DNA of 64,000 nt from Crambe crambe (taxonomy: Eukaryota > Porifera > Demospongiae > Poecilosclerida > Crambeidae), in assembly GCA_963924555.1 (NCBI GenBank), contig OZ004595.1:2666001-2730000 (forward strand), written 5' to 3'. Position 1 is the stretch's first letter; each line of letters begins with the position of its first letter. Positions 47,501-60,240 of the stretch are shown here, piece after piece. The translations under genes were made by a program, and so were the position numbers. The notes below the pieces were generated by a model that had not been told where the DNA came from, searched no databases, and saw only the letters and a program-made list of their open reading frames with translations.

Positions 47501-50500
47501 AGCGAATTCCTCCGAGACTTTGCGATATCAGAGTCTGATACTTCCATCCTGTTCTCCCATTCGGGAATTTATCCTAAAATGGCTGAATGTTTAGGTCTGA
47601 AGTTACTAACCGATGAGATGGATATATCAGAGGATGCTTTCGAAGACACAGGACAACATGAACCTCTGACTCAACGGCTGAAGACTATCCTCAAGGACTA
47701 TAAAGATGGTCTGACAATCATCAAAGAATTGCTTCAAAATGCAGATGATGCTGAAGCTACTGAGTTCAACATCTGCTATGACAGCAGAACACATATCCTT
47801 GAAACAAAGAAACTCTTTTTCCAGGGAATGTCTGAATCACATGGTCCAGCTTTGGTGGTTCATAATAATCGGACTTTCTCTAATGATGATTTTGTTAACA
47901 TCACCAAGCTGGCAGGAGCCACCAAAGAGAATAAGCAGTTGAAAATTGGTAAATTTGGTATCGGATTTTGCTCTGTGTATCACATAACTGATGTTCCCTC
48001 ATTTGTGAGCAGAGATTTGCTTCACATTTTTGATCCTACTTTGACTCACCTCAAAAAGGAAGTCAAAAACCCAAGCCAACCGGGGAAAAAAGTGAAATTC
48101 ACTCAGAAGATAATTTCCAAGTCACAACAACTTGATCCCTATGTTGGCCTCTTTGGATTTGATAAAAAGCAAGATTACAAGGGAACCATGTTTCGTTTGC
48201 CTTTTCGTACATCCCCAAGTGAATTGAGTGGTACATGTTACACTGACGGAACAATCCATGAATTGATGGATAACTTGCAAGGGTGCACCTCAAAGTTGAT
48301 TCTTTTCTTGCAGCATATCAACCGTATTACCTTCCAGCACATCAGGAATGGAGAATCAGAACCAACCATTCTATTTGAAATTGTTAAAGAGCCTGTCTCA
48401 CTGGCTGTAAATCTGCCACAGAAAGTCCAGCTTAACAAAATCTATAATTCCTCATCTCAGTCTTCAGAATATTGGTTAGTGGCTGAAAACGAATCAAATT
48501 TCGAAGGTAAGTATGCTACAGCATCAGTAGCATGTACTCTTAACTTCGATGAAGTTTCAAGTTACAGTGTGAGGAAGAAATTAGATGGTGAAGCATTCTG
48601 CTTCTTACCACTTTCTCAGTCAATTGGCTTCCCAGTACACATCAGTGGTAATTTTGCTGTGATCAATAACAGGCGTGGGTTATGGACATCAGATGAAGCC
48701 ACCCACAAGGCAGACACTGAAGTAAAGTGGAACTTGAATATGATGAAATTGGTCGTTCCAAAGGCATACCACTCCTTGCTTATAGCTCTTCAAAGAATGC
48801 ATTCAGAAAAACGACTATCAGAGTATAACTTTTATGATTTTTGGCCACTTGAAGAAAAGATCAAAATCAGTAACCCTTGGAAGTATGTCATAGTACCGTT
48901 GTACAAATTACTAATGAGAGATGAATTGTTTTACTCAACCACAAAGAAGTGGCTGACTCTTCAGAGTTGCAAGGTTCTTGACTCCAACATTTTATCTCTG
49001 CCTCCAGACAATACCACACCTGAGTGTGTATCAGAAATAATGACGCACCTTAAAATCCCATTGGTCAACTTGCCTGAAAATTATAAGCAGCATCTCGACT
49101 TAAATACTGTGCTCATAACTGAGAAAAAATTTATTGAACTCTTTTTTCAAAATTTGAAACAATTCGATGTGATTAAAGATAGCAGAAACGAAATGGTTCA
49201 GTGCTTGTTAGAAGTTTACGCGTCAGATTTTGATGATGGGACGACAAGAAGTTATTTCCTAGACAATTATTTGAGAAAGTATTCTTGCATTCCATCCTCA
49301 CCCAATGGGACTGTGTTAAAAAAATGTAGTGAATTGATCGACCCAGAATCAAAGTTTGCTGATCTGTATGACAGGAGTGAGCATCATTTCCCAGCAAAAG
49401 AAATAGCTTCTCGCCATCTTTCAAGCACTGCTTTACATAACTTGGGGATGCTGTATGAGATCATTCCATGGAATATGCTGATTGAAAGGGCTCAAACAAT
49501 CCCTACATTGATGAAAACTAACAAAGTTGAAGCTCTTGAACGTGTCAAGCTGATCCTTTACAGCATTAAGAATCATACTGAAAAAGACCCTCCCTCAACT
49601 GGCATTTTGCTACACGATATTCCATTTCTTCCAGTGCTCACAAAGCCTGATGGTTATCCTCTTGATTGGAGAGGTGATAACGCACCACTTTTATGTGGCA
49701 GTCAATTGGTTCTTGTAGGGCTTTCAGAAAGGTATCAGGGTGTTAGTAACACTCATACTCATGTAGCAGGTGCTCAAGTCATGTTCTTATGTGAAAAGCC
49801 ACCTAAAGATGGAGGATGTGGTTCACTTGATCGGTCCTTGAGGAAAATCTTGCACATCAAACAAGCTCCATCATGTGATGATGCCATTCATCAACTAAAA
49901 CAACTTATTGATTTATCAAAATCAAAAGTGGAACTGAAAATAATTGATGAAATGTGTGCACAAGTTTATGCTTTTCTAGACAGGGAAATCAAGTATGCTC
50001 GTGGAAAGGAGAAGCCTACTCCAAAGTGTATTGGTGAGATGAAGCGTATCAATTCAGTCTGGACTGGTTCAAAGTTCATAGGTATGCAATGTATTGCCAA
50101 GAAGTGGACACTTAATGGACCATATCTTTACCAAGTACCATCAATTTTATCTGGCCAAGTTGACTTATGCTCTACACTTGATATCAAAGAAGAATTTACA
50201 GAAGATGATTTGAAGTCCACACTGCAAGATATGAGTATCAAGTTTAAAAATTGTCCTATTGACAAGGACAGCCAAGAAGTATTTTCCAACCTGATACCAC
50301 TGCTACGTCATCTCTCACCACCAGAATTCAGTAATTTCAAAATTATGCTCCCTGATGAGAATTTTATTATGAGACGGTCTGATAATCTAGCATATAATGA
50401 TGCAGATTGGGCTCCACACGATGATAAGTATACCTATGTGAACGGTTCAATTTCAAAAGAATTAGCCAAGCAACTCCTCATAAAGCCTGTCAGCTCCGAA

Positions 50501-53500
50501 CTGCTGGAAAAGTATGTCTTGAAAGAGAAGTCCTTTTTTGCTGGCTCTGAGTTTGGTCAAAGAGAAGAGCTGACTCAACGAATTCAGAATATTTTGCGAG
50601 ACTATCCATTCAATATCACTCTACTGAAAGAGCTTTTGCAAAATGCAGATGATGCTAAAGCAACTAAAATGTGCATTATTTTGGACAAGCGATCTCATCA
50701 CAAAGACAAAGTTCTATCTGAAAATTGGCAAAAACTTCAGGGACCTGCCCTACTTGTGTGGAATAATAGTATTTTCACTGACAAAGATCTCAAAGGAATA
50801 CAGCAACTTGGCTTGGGGAGCAAGAGGTCTGATAATGAAACCATCGGTCAGTATGGTATAGGATTTAATGTCGTCTACCATCTCACCGATTGCCCGAGTT
50901 TTGTCACTGGTGAAAACACACTCTGTATCCTGGATCCTCACTGCCACTTCATCCCAGGAGCCACTCCCAAAGCTCCAGGAAGGATATTCAGTGGTGATGT
51001 TTGGGAAAATTACTCTGGCATCAAGTCAGCTTACCTACGTGGTGGACTCAATAAGACCTTACCCGAGTTACAAGGTGGATCTCTTTTCCGATTTCCCCTT
51101 CGATGCACTAGAGAGCTTTCAGCCATGTCTGAAATAGTTGATAATAGCAATGTCCCTGAAGAAGGTGAATGTATTATCAGTGCTCAAGAAATGCATAAAT
51201 ACTTAAATACTTGGGCACCAAAGATGAAGAATGCCATGTTTTTTTTAAATCATGTAACTGAGCTGAAGTTTTGTGTGATTGAAGAAAACTCCACAGACAT
51301 TTCCATAGAATACTCATACAAGACTTGTGTGGATGATGCTGCAAAGAGAAAGAGGGCACTACTACATGACAAAATTTCTAACTTCAAGAATGTATCAGGT
51401 GATGAATGCTGTCTTATTGACTACCCCTTGACTCTAATAGACTCCACACCTAATTCAGTGATGAAAGAAGAGTGGATTGTGCAGCAAGGTGTTGGAGATG
51501 TCTGCAATGCTGCCCAGAAGTGGCAGTTTGTGAAACAGGTAAAGCCAAAACATGGTTTGGCTTCTCCTCTGCACTTTTCCTCCTCAGATTCCCAAAACAG
51601 TTCCACTCAAGAAGGTAGAGGAAGGAACTTTGAAGGACAAGTATTTTGCTTTCTTCCTCTGCCAATTTTTTCTAACCTTCCTGTGCATATTAATGGGAAT
51701 TTCATCTTGAATTCTTCTCGTTCCAACTTGTGGTTTAACATCGATATGGATGATAGAACAAGATGGAATGCCAACCTCATCAGAGCTGTGGGATCTTCTT
51801 ATGAGAAATTTTTATCCAATATCAAGCAGTATTTCTTTCCTCAAACAACATACAAATCCTGGCCACCTCTTATTGCTGCCATCCATTCTTACTATGATGT
51901 GTTTCCCCAAGTAGGTAGAAGAGAGCTTGATAAGAAGTGGTCTGATCTTGCAGAAGATGTGTATGAGAAGCTGGTTTCATCTAATGCTCAAGTGATGATG
52001 GTCACAAGATCCAGTGGACCTTCTAATGCATCAGCTGAAAGGTCTAAGGTTTTCACAATACAGTGGCATCGTTGCATTGATAGCTCCTCATCAAAGATCT
52101 ATTTCTGGAAGTCAAGAGAGAGTAGCAGGGAATATGACCAGAAGACTATAAGGCCTATACTTGAGGATATCGGGATGAAAATCACATCTGCTCCGTTGCG
52201 ATTAATGGGCCACTTCAATGAAGCTTTAGCAAAGAAGAAATGTGTGGAAATTGTATCTGTATCACCCCAGGCCGTTTATTCCTATTACACCAAGTATTAT
52301 AACCAGTGCAGTTCAACTGGTTTCCCTGCAGCCATCAAAGATACTTCTTTCTCCATGATCAGTAATTTCAAAATCTTCACTTCGTATGTATTATCAAGTG
52401 AATGGGAGTATCAATCACAAGGTCACACATTCCCTGAACCTCCTTTTGGTTTTCCTTTGTTGCTAACAGAGGATGAGAAGCTGAGATGCTTTGATAAAGC
52501 ACATATGACTGTAAAATCTGAATTCGCCCATTTATTCCCATCATGTCAAAGTCAATTTTTACATCATGATTTACTTGATTGTTACTATTCTAGTGCATAT
52601 TTTATTGATTCACAAAATGGTCTAGATGTAGTACGAGCAATCTTTACAAAATCCCTCCCAAGTATATTGTTTTCTACAACGAAAGCAAATAATGATCATG
52701 AGCAGATCATCTCAAAAGACAAGCTGAAAAGTATTTGGGAATGCTTTTCCAAAGATGCTTTATTTGAACACTATCTCCCCGAGATTATCAAACTCTGTGC
52801 CATTATTCCTGCAACCAATGGCTACTTATTCACATCTAAGAATCCTCTCCAGCCTGTAGTAGTGACTCCTAAGATACATCAGCAATATATAAGCACAGTT
52901 GAAGTTCTCAAGAGTTTGGGAATGCCTTTTGTCGATACTGCAATAGCACGCACAGATAGAATTGGCTGTCCAAGTCTGGTCGACTACAGAGAAGTATTAA
53001 CAAGTCTTTATCATCTATTTCAGGAAAGAGATATATCAGCTTCCATGAACGGTACTCGTGTGTCTACTATAGTTGAGCTCTTAAAAGGAATTGATTATAG
53101 ATATGATCCACAAAGCTGTGGTTTGGTGAAGTCGTTGCCGATCTATGAAGCTGTAGATGGTAAATTTGTTAGTATCAATGAGACAGAAGTGTATATGTGG
53201 CCTGAAAAGGACACAATGTGTGATATTGCTTACAGCAAATGGAGCAAACATGTGAATGTCATCTTTCTGAACCGCAGTGCAGTTTGGAAGGATTTAGCCT
53301 CAAGAGAAGTATTATCCATACAATCAATCGCCGCAGAAGACTTGTATGTAAAGTTTATTTTCCCATGGTTTTCGCACCTAAGTGATGATGAAAGATATAC
53401 TCACCTAGACCATCTCAAAATTTTGTATGATATTAACAAACCTTTTAAGGAATCAGCACTACGGTTTTCTGGTAATTATCAAAAGTCTCAAAGAGCTAAC

Positions 53501-56500
53501 AATTTTATAAATGCATTACGTGATTTGAAATGCCTAAAATCCAAAGATGGCATTTTGAGGAGAATCAATGAGTTCTGTGATCACAAACAAGTTATATTCA
53601 CAACTTTTTCCATGAAGTTTCAATTCCTTCCTGATAAGTTTAGAGAACCCAATGAAGAGATAAAATGGATGGACTTCTTTAAAGAACTTGGATTGCGAGA
53701 AACTGTGACAAAAAATGAATACCAGGAATTTTGTACAGAAGTGTCTAAAGGAAACCATGGACATCTCACCAATGCTTCTACTGTTCTTGTGAAGCATCTA
53801 CTCTCTGATGCTGCAAAGGCTGAAGCATGGCATTATGATGCTATCTTTCTCTCTAAGATTTCTCATATACCATTTGTGGTGGCTAAAAAAGATGAATCAC
53901 TGAATTGGATAGTTAAAGAAGCCGAGCCGAATGTAACTATTGCACAGGGAGGTATCATGATTTCTCTCACTTCTCCTTGCCAAGCATGCACACTTGACTG
54001 CAGCACCCTCCTATGGACTGTAAAACCAATGGTGGACTTACATCTCCCATGCTTTCAGACTCATGAGAGCATTTCAATGTTGAAAAACTTGAAAGTAACG
54101 GAAAATTCCAACGCTACTTCATCTGATGTCATTGAGAATATCAGTAACATTAGCAATCACAGTCACTTTGCCAACTTTGATCTATTTGATTCCTATCCTG
54201 AGAGCATGAAACAACCAGAAGCCATCCAAAAGGGATTGATGCAAGTTATGAAAGAAAATTTCCAACACTTGAGTGGTAATGTATCTGATTCTGAGATTAG
54301 TACCTTAAGTTCGCTCCCTTGTATTCCAGTTTATAGTGTTCCTCTAGAAGCTGGCAAGCGACAGCTGGTGTTGGTCAAACCCTGCTATGTGGTTAGTTGT
54401 GAGGTAAAGAACTTCCACCCCTACCTTCACAGCTTGCCCGATGACCTACATGCTGTTTTACCTGTAATGACAAGTATAGGGGTGAGGAATAAGATTGATA
54501 TGAGTCATATTCAAGCAATATTAGAAATGGCATACACACGTGCCGAGGATCAGATATTGGAAGTGAACACACAGAAATGCGTTGTAGATGCTCTAAAAAA
54601 GCTGAAATTTCTACTCGCTGACACTGAGAAAAAGGACGCCGAAGATATTGGAAAAATATTGGCTCCTCTTTATCTTCCAAGCACTGAAGGGAAACTGGAA
54701 CTGTCAACCAGTTTGATGTATGGTGACACTAGTGCTTACCGGGGACACTTAAAACTTAACTTGCAGGATATAGAGTATGCACAATTGCATATTCGAATGA
54801 GTGACTACATCCTGTTTGGTGCATCACAATTTTGCGATGCTCTACCTGAGAATGTCAGACCGAAACGGATGTCTGATATTTGTGAGCAGAGTATAGTATC
54901 ACAATGTGATAAAGTGGCTGACTCAGAAGTCACTTCAAAGATCAAAGAAACGTTGAAGATTAAGCTCATTTCAACTGCTGCTTTGAAGATTATTTTGCAC
55001 TACATCAAAGATGATAGTATCAGTGACAAGATAAAAAATTTCCTAGATGATTTTCTGTGCAACATTAAAGTACTTACAGTCAGGGGATTGAAAACAGCCA
55101 TCAAGATAAGAGACTCTGGTATAAATATAGGAACTGCAACAACTGATTTTTTTCTACAGTGTCAGGAAAACCACAATTGTTGCCTCTATCTTGATGCAAA
55201 AATTACAGTTCCCATGGATGACTGGGCTCTGAGTGAATTAGCTGATTACATCATGCGTCAGATAGCAAAGGAGAAGCCTCAGATGGAGGGAGAAGCTCGA
55301 AGAAAGATTAGAGAGATGTTGAAGCTTCTCTTTAAGGTTCAAAACGGTCCACAGATTGAGAATTTACTTGAAAAGGAAGATATTGCTATTCAGTCTCAAG
55401 ATATGGACTTGATGGAAGCAGAACTTGGAAGGGAGATTCCACACTGCTGGCATCATAGATTGGATCAAGACATTGACAACATATTTTATCCCACTGAGTG
55501 GGTAGGGTACGAACAGCATGAAAATCACATCGTTTTTGCCCAAATAGGTTATCCAATTCTACCCAATGACCAAACTGATTTGGATTCAATACCAAGAGTG
55601 CACATGAGGTACAAAATATACACAAAAAAGGATGACGTGGAGGGTATTGATGTAAGTGGATTGGATTTGTTCAAGTTCATCAAAGGGAAGGCAAAAGTTA
55701 AGATAGAACAAGACTCAGTTTCAGGCCATGCAGTTGTGATCTATGAAGGTGATGGTTCTTCAGAAGAAAAGATGGAGAGTGAAGAAGATAGAGTCAAGGC
55801 TAATGCTGAGAATCTTAAATCCATTAAGGAAAAAATCCGTGAAGAATTGAAAGAGATCTGGAAGTTACCAGAAGATTTGAAGAAGAAAGCCATCAAGAGA
55901 ATGTACCTGAAGTGGCATCCAGATAAGAATCCAGATGATCCTGAATTCGCAGAGGAGGTCTTCAAGTTTCTTAAGAGTCAGGTTGAACGATTGGAAAATG
56001 GACAAGGGGTGAGCAGTGATGATGAACCAGGTTACACAAGCCACCAGTATCGATCCAGGTGGGCTCATGATTTCTCAACATGGGATCAAACTGCTCGAGA
56101 TCACTTTCGCTGGTTTAACTATGAGCAAAAATATCACAGTTCTGGCTTTGCAAAGTCTCATAATTACAGTGGTTCAACATCTGATGCTGGATGGTTCTTC
56201 CAAGGCTCTGATGATGATGCCAAAAAGCAGCAATTGAAGAATATCAGAGAAGGAAGAAGGTGGGTGGAACAGGCAGAAGTCGATTTTGGAATGCTTGAAG
56301 CTAATCTCTCTCTGAGTATATCTGATCCCAGTCTTCGTGGATATGGGCTCGTGTGTTTCTTATCCCACCAAGTCGCAGAAAAGGCCCTACAAGGTGGAGT
56401 CTTTGCTATTTGTGGTGAAGATAGAAGGAAAGATCACAACCTCTCTCGACGAGCCTACATGGTTCAAGCGAGGAAGCTTGGTTTAACCTTTGGGTTGCTG

Positions 56501-56674
56501 TCTCATGTTACACCTCTTGAAAGGTACTACCTTGATAGTCGATATCCTAACCAATGGGAAGGCTATGACAATATTCCTGCTGACCACTTTACTGCCAGTG
56601 ATGCTTCAGAAGCTGTGAAGAATGCAACATTTGTGTTGGAGATGGTGAAGAGTCTCATGCCTGACATGAACTAA
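38512..56674 (+). CDS. SACS-like: Sacsin-like giant co-chaperone (three SRR/HATPase repeats, J domain, HEPN)
   Basis: About 4,384 residues; human sacsin has 4,579. Exons: 38512-38625, 39056-39314 and a 12.8-kb exon 43893-56674; borders are in phase and the sum is divisible by three. Three sacsin repeats start with Hsp90-like ATPase folds bearing the N-box: MIQNADDAGAKK with VGRFGIGFNSVYH (from residue about 38), LLQNADDAEAT with IGKFGIGFCSVYH (about 1404), LLQNADDAKAT with IGQYGIGFNVVYH (about 2373). A J domain with the HPD motif (KWHPDKNPDD, about 4131) and a C-terminal HEPN domain (about 4240-4384) follow, in sacsin order. Sacsin is an Hsp70-linked chaperone organising intermediate filaments and mitochondria in vertebrates; its role here is inferred only. 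The N-terminal ubiquitin-like domain of vertebrate sacsin is missing, as the protein starts at the first repeat; an upstream exon cannot be ruled out. Confidence 0.93.
39477..40027 (-). mobile_element. tRNA-derived SINE, inverted arm (left)
   Basis: Reverse orientation. Read on the minus strand it starts with a tRNA-like head containing an A-box-like TGGCTCATTCGG and a B-box-like GGTTCAAACTC, then a body of about 290 bp, then a second truncated unit beginning with the same head. It mirrors 40604-41112 almost perfectly: an 88-codon open stretch is identical in both arms. Confidence 0.75.
40043..40138 (-). pseudogene. Exon-like fragment resembling an aminoacyl-tRNA synthetase WHEP segment
   Basis: Minus strand, 96 nt, flanked by an intact acceptor (CTATTTCAG|ATC) and donor (AAAG|GTAAGA); length is a multiple of three with no stop. 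It encodes 32 residues beginning IKKEVAKLLELKAKLED, close to the WHEP helix-turn-helix of methionyl-tRNA synthetase (EVAKLLDLKKQL type). It sits in the loop between the SINE arms. I read it as a captured exon; whether it is ever spliced is unknown. Confidence 0.45.
40604..41112 (+). mobile_element. tRNA-derived SINE, plus arm (right)
   Basis: One full unit of about 365 bp (A-box-like at 40605, B-box-like GGTTCAAACTC at 40657) followed head-to-tail by a truncated second unit from about 40969, ending AACACCTTTAAAAAAATATT. The A and B boxes at tRNA spacing support a tRNA-derived RNA polymerase III promoter. I saw no intact tRNA fold, so it is not a tRNA gene. Confidence 0.75.
41541..42060 (+). 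pseudogene. P2X7-ballast-like gene 5' end, left palindrome arm (damaged)
   Basis: First exon 41541-41785 encodes an acidic Ser-rich start (MATDGSLGDHSSGEST ... GVHPFL.EPVTSSD ... LLNTDW), donor GATTG|GTAAGT. The second exon starts near 41841 and encodes ECLCCSEITEMMNKRSTEEV and then HPGF. Compared with the right arm it has lost about 13 bases around the CTCGHC motif and has a stop after HPGF. The TDWC-TCGHC-ECLCC-HPGF order is typical of invertebrate P2X7-ballast-like (zinc-binding) proteins. Truncated at the palindrome centre. Confidence 0.6.
42045..42487 (-). pseudogene. P2X7-ballast-like gene 5' end, right palindrome arm (better preserved, truncated)
   Basis: Minus strand: exon 1 42487-42252 (first exon three codons shorter than the left arm), intron of 65 nt, exon 2 from 42186 giving TDWCTCGHCMIIPTAIECLC and then CSEITEMMNKRS and CTTLHPGFQSVCLN. 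Cys pattern C-x-C-x-x-C ... C-x-C-C matches the zinc-binding part of the P2X7 cytoplasmic ballast domain. The frame then runs through the palindrome centre into inverted sequence, so the 3' half of the gene is missing. Confidence 0.6.
42519..43232. mobile_element. 714-bp non-autonomous TIR element inserted in one palindrome arm
   Basis: Ends CATAGACTATAGAGGTTCC and the complement of CATAGACTATATAGGTTCC; the inverted ends extend through TGGACTGGAAA. Flanked by ATCCCTA (42512-42518 and 43233-43239), an eighth base being ambiguous. The empty site survives in the left arm near 41515-41530. A 7-8 bp target duplication would suit hAT. No ORF. Confidence 0.75.
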
Positions 56675-56758
56675 CTGTGTATGTTGTAGTATTGTTTTTT
56701 GTTGTTTTTTTATTTTTATTATTGTTGTTTTATTATGGCTACTAGTTTTATTATGGGC

Positions 56759-57162
56759 TACTAATTTTTACTGCTTAATAAATTCACTTTATGTGATATA
56801 ATATATATTTTTTATGTGTAAACTTACCCAGCAAATGCCATGTCTCGGAATTAAAGTGATTCCACAATTTTTCAGGCTCTGGAGTTGTAGACCCTATTAT
56901 GCAGACCAGAAATGCCTATTAGTTTTAGCTACAACTGTCCTCTTCCCTATTGTTTGTGGTAAACCCTTACCAGAGGCTTCTGGTCAACCATAGGGTCTAC
57001 AACACCAGAGCCTGAAAAATTGTGGAATCACTTTAATTTCAAGACATGAGTAAGCACACATAAAAAATATATATAAAATATATTTTGTGTACTTATACAC
57101 ATACTTATACATACGCGATATTATATCAAAATAAAGCGAATTTATTAAGCAGTAAAAATTAA
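56759..57162. repeat. Long inverted repeat overlapping the sacsin-like 3' UTR
   Basis: Left arm about 56759-56905, right arm about 56975-57162. Matching blocks include TTTTTACTGCTTAATAAATT, CACAATTTTTCAGGCTCTGG and TAGACCCTAT with their complements. The probable poly(A) signal AATAAA of the sacsin-like gene (56777-56782) lies in the left arm. Probably a foldback element. Confidence 0.8.
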
Positions 57163-58269
57163 TGGTACAGCGGGAGGAAAAAGGACAGGGGTCGACAATG
57201 TGGCCTATTCCACCTCTGAAACCGGAGCTCCACCTATTATATAGCTACTTGTGAAGGAAAAATTTGAAGCAAGTGATGATGAATGCATAATGTAAAAAGA
57301 AATAGAGAGAACATTGGCAGTGGTACGTATACACCCAAATGGTTACGTTCAGGATCCAAAAGCATTAAAGCACACACAGCACAATGGATTGTGATAGAAA
57401 ACCCTACCTCCATGCTCAACAAAGAAGTAACTGGGATTAGAAATTAAACCCAACACCCTAGAATCTCCACCTTTCAATCACCGTGAAGGGCACTATATGA
57501 ATGCTTACTACAGTTGAAGCTCCAAGTGCTGAGTGTCCAGACACAATGGAATAGGCTATTTTCAAGAGAGTGGGGACTTGGACATATCAAAATCATGCTC
57601 TTGATATCCACAGATCAGCAGAGATGATGAGCTCCATGACATAGACAACATTAGCTAACAAGCATTTACCTGCATTGGAAATTGATTGAGGGGGTGAAGG
57701 CTGTAATTAAGAAATTAGGTGACAAACTATAACAAAAATTAGGAATTTTATACCCAGATTTTTTCATTACCTCTAGAGAGATGAATGAACCAGGATGCAA
57801 AACACAGTACACAAAATGGTACAGAAGCATCTAGGAGAAGACTTGGGAAAGAATGTGCTTCAAAGACTATCTTCCACCAAGTGGTGAATGTTCTTATGAT
57901 GAACTTGAAGGTATACTAAAATAATCATTAGCTATATGACTATAATAGAGCCTCACAAGAGGAAGAAGATAATGAAGTTGACATGCTATCAAACATAGTC
58001 AACTCTAAGAATTCACACTGTAAAAATAAAAGTGTTTACTGCACACCATTTTATCCCAATACACACAGTGTTTTTGTTTTTGGTATGTGCAGTACACACA
58101 GTCACTTTCGTTTTTACAGTGCACATCTTTCTTTATTGCCAATTAACACCTTGCTACATGGATGAAGTTCAAACCAATTCTGGAACCAGAGTTCCAACCC
58201 AATATATACAGCAATTTAGCTACCTGGGAAGGGAAAATTTGAAGCAATTAAATAGAGAGAATTAACATT
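57163..58269. other. Spacer without recognisable gene
   Basis: AT-rich. A diverged duplication is visible: a block with GGAAAAATTTGAAGCAA near 57256 recurs near 58223. No ORF has support. Confidence 0.5.
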
Positions 58270-59482
58270 CTCCTACATGTACGTAGTGTGGAAGAAAAAA
58301 TCTCTCCTTTTAGTTATTGTCTATTGACTCTGAGCAACTTTTCTCTCTCTATACATTCAATGCACAGCATCAGGGCTAGCACCAACTAGCTATTTAAAGA
58401 CTTAATCTAAAGGTCACCTTCGTTTGAAGGCATTGAATTCAGCTAGCCTGCTGCTGCATGGCTTGCAGAAAACTGCAAGGAGAGAAGCATAAGTGACAGT
58501 TGAGGGTAAAATCAAAGTGTGTGATTTCTACCATCACACAGGTGGGATCAAAGATGATCACGGAAATTGGGGTGGGGGGAAGTGGTAGAAAGTGACAGTA
58601 GAGAGAGTATATAGGCAGGGAGATTGGGGTGGGAGGAAGTGGTAGAAAGTCTATTAGTCTGATAATAGTGGTGGGAGGAAGTGATAGAAAGTCTGTTAGT
58701 CTGATAATAGGGGTGGGAGGAAGTGGTAGAAAGTCTGATCTTAGTAGAGGAAGAGATGCTAAATGACAGAGCTAATCATACGCACTCATGAATTCAATTA
58801 CATACCAAAAATTTTTGTAATTTTGCAAACAGTTTTCTTGAAAGGGTGCAAAAAATAACAATAAAAATCACTCAGAATGCAATGCTAGCACTTGATAATC
58901 ATCAAGAGCACCCATGTCATGGCCATGTGCAGGCATGGCAGCCTATTATTATGCTGCTATTCCAGTGAAACCCTATCATTATTATGCCAGCATATTAGCC
59001 CCATGCCTATTCACATTCAACCAATCATATAGCTAGTTATTAGTCTGGAATGCAATAATAATATGTAATTTCTATCATCACACGTCGATAGCTAGCTAGC
59101 TATCGATTTGATTGCTGGATAGAAAATTAGCTAATGTTGAAGGGACATTTTTAAAACTCTCTTGAGCAATGGGATCTCTCTCTCTCTCAAGTGAGTTTTA
59201 GATGCACTGATAGGAGCATTGCAAGCCTAGCACTTTGAAGAAACTGCTCATCAGCAAGAAAAAAAAGTTTAATTAAAGTGTCTTACATTAACTTTCATAG
59301 CTAGTTTAGCTATACGTACTTAGCTAGTACAAACTACAAAGTCATACTGATGCCATGACAACCTATTCATTAGTGAGGAATTCAAAACAGCTTAAATAAA
59401 TTACAGCATTCATATAAACTCAGTTCATTATTGCCCACAACACCCGTTATTTTAGGATCGGGGCCCTGCAGTGTACAGTGAA
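58270..59482. repeat. Downstream copy of the TRIM 5' segmental duplication
   Basis: Homologous to about 26497-27617, in the same order and orientation, with several indels. The GGGGTGGGAGGAAGTGGTAGA-type units are expanded here (about 58565-58745) and the (CT)n run is contracted (59174-59187). Confidence 0.8.
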
Positions 59483-60240
59483 ATGGCTGAAGCTCTCAAG
59501 AAACTTGATGAACAGCTCAATTGTGCCATCTGTCTTGATACCAAACTTCTCCAGTGCTTCCATATCTTCTGTAGGCAGTGCCTTGTGAAATTAGTTGTGC
59601 GGGACAACTCTTACCCAGCCAATGGAGTGGCAGGCCTGCAGTCAGCTTTTCATATCAACCACCTCTTGGAAATCAGAGATTCAGTGAAGGAAGCAAAAAC
59701 TCCAGCAACAAGTCAGGAAGTGGTAAAAAGTGACAGGACACACCCCATTGCAAAGGTTACTCCTAACTGCTTTGAGCATGCTGACAAAGAACGAGAACTT
59801 TACTGTGAAACTTGTGAAGACTTAATCTGTTTGAAATGTGCTATCAAAGGAGGCAAGCATCAAGACCACAATTATCAACCATTGAATGATGCTTTTGAAA
59901 AGTATAAAGGTGAGATGACGTCATCGCTGGAACCGATGGAGAAGAAGTTAGCCACCATAGGCACTAAGGCAGTTAGATAAAACTCATGAAGGCAGGAGGA
60001 CTGAGTTGATTGGTGAACTAGACCGAATCACTCAGAGAAAACTGAAAGGCCTGGCAATCCAGAGGGACCAGATGGAGACTACTCTGGTCCAGCTGAGAAG
60101 CTCTCTTGCATTTATCGACGAGAGTATGAAGACAGGCATTCAGGAAGAGATGCTGCAGATAAAAGAAGTGCAGGATTTCAACCAGGTGTATTGAAGCCTG
60201 ACACAGAAGCAGACATCATATATACAGCATCACTGTAGCA
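59483..60240 (+). pseudogene. TRIM-NHL pseudogene, 5' part only
   Basis: Closely similar to the gene at 27618 but decayed. The RING has lost IFTEP and the segment holding CPTCRQ, so the last zinc ligands are gone. The B-box is intact (CFEHADKERELYCETCEDLI). In the coiled coil there is a deletion and frameshift near 59960, a second open stretch 60006-60194, and homology ends near 60240, before the filamin and NHL domains. Transcription is possible since the upstream region was duplicated too, but a functional ligase is not. Confidence 0.9.

Noticed and set aside
59483-60194. A second functional TRIM gene
   Set aside because: Loss of RING zinc ligands, a frameshift in the coiled coil and absence of filamin and NHL domains mark it as a pseudogene.
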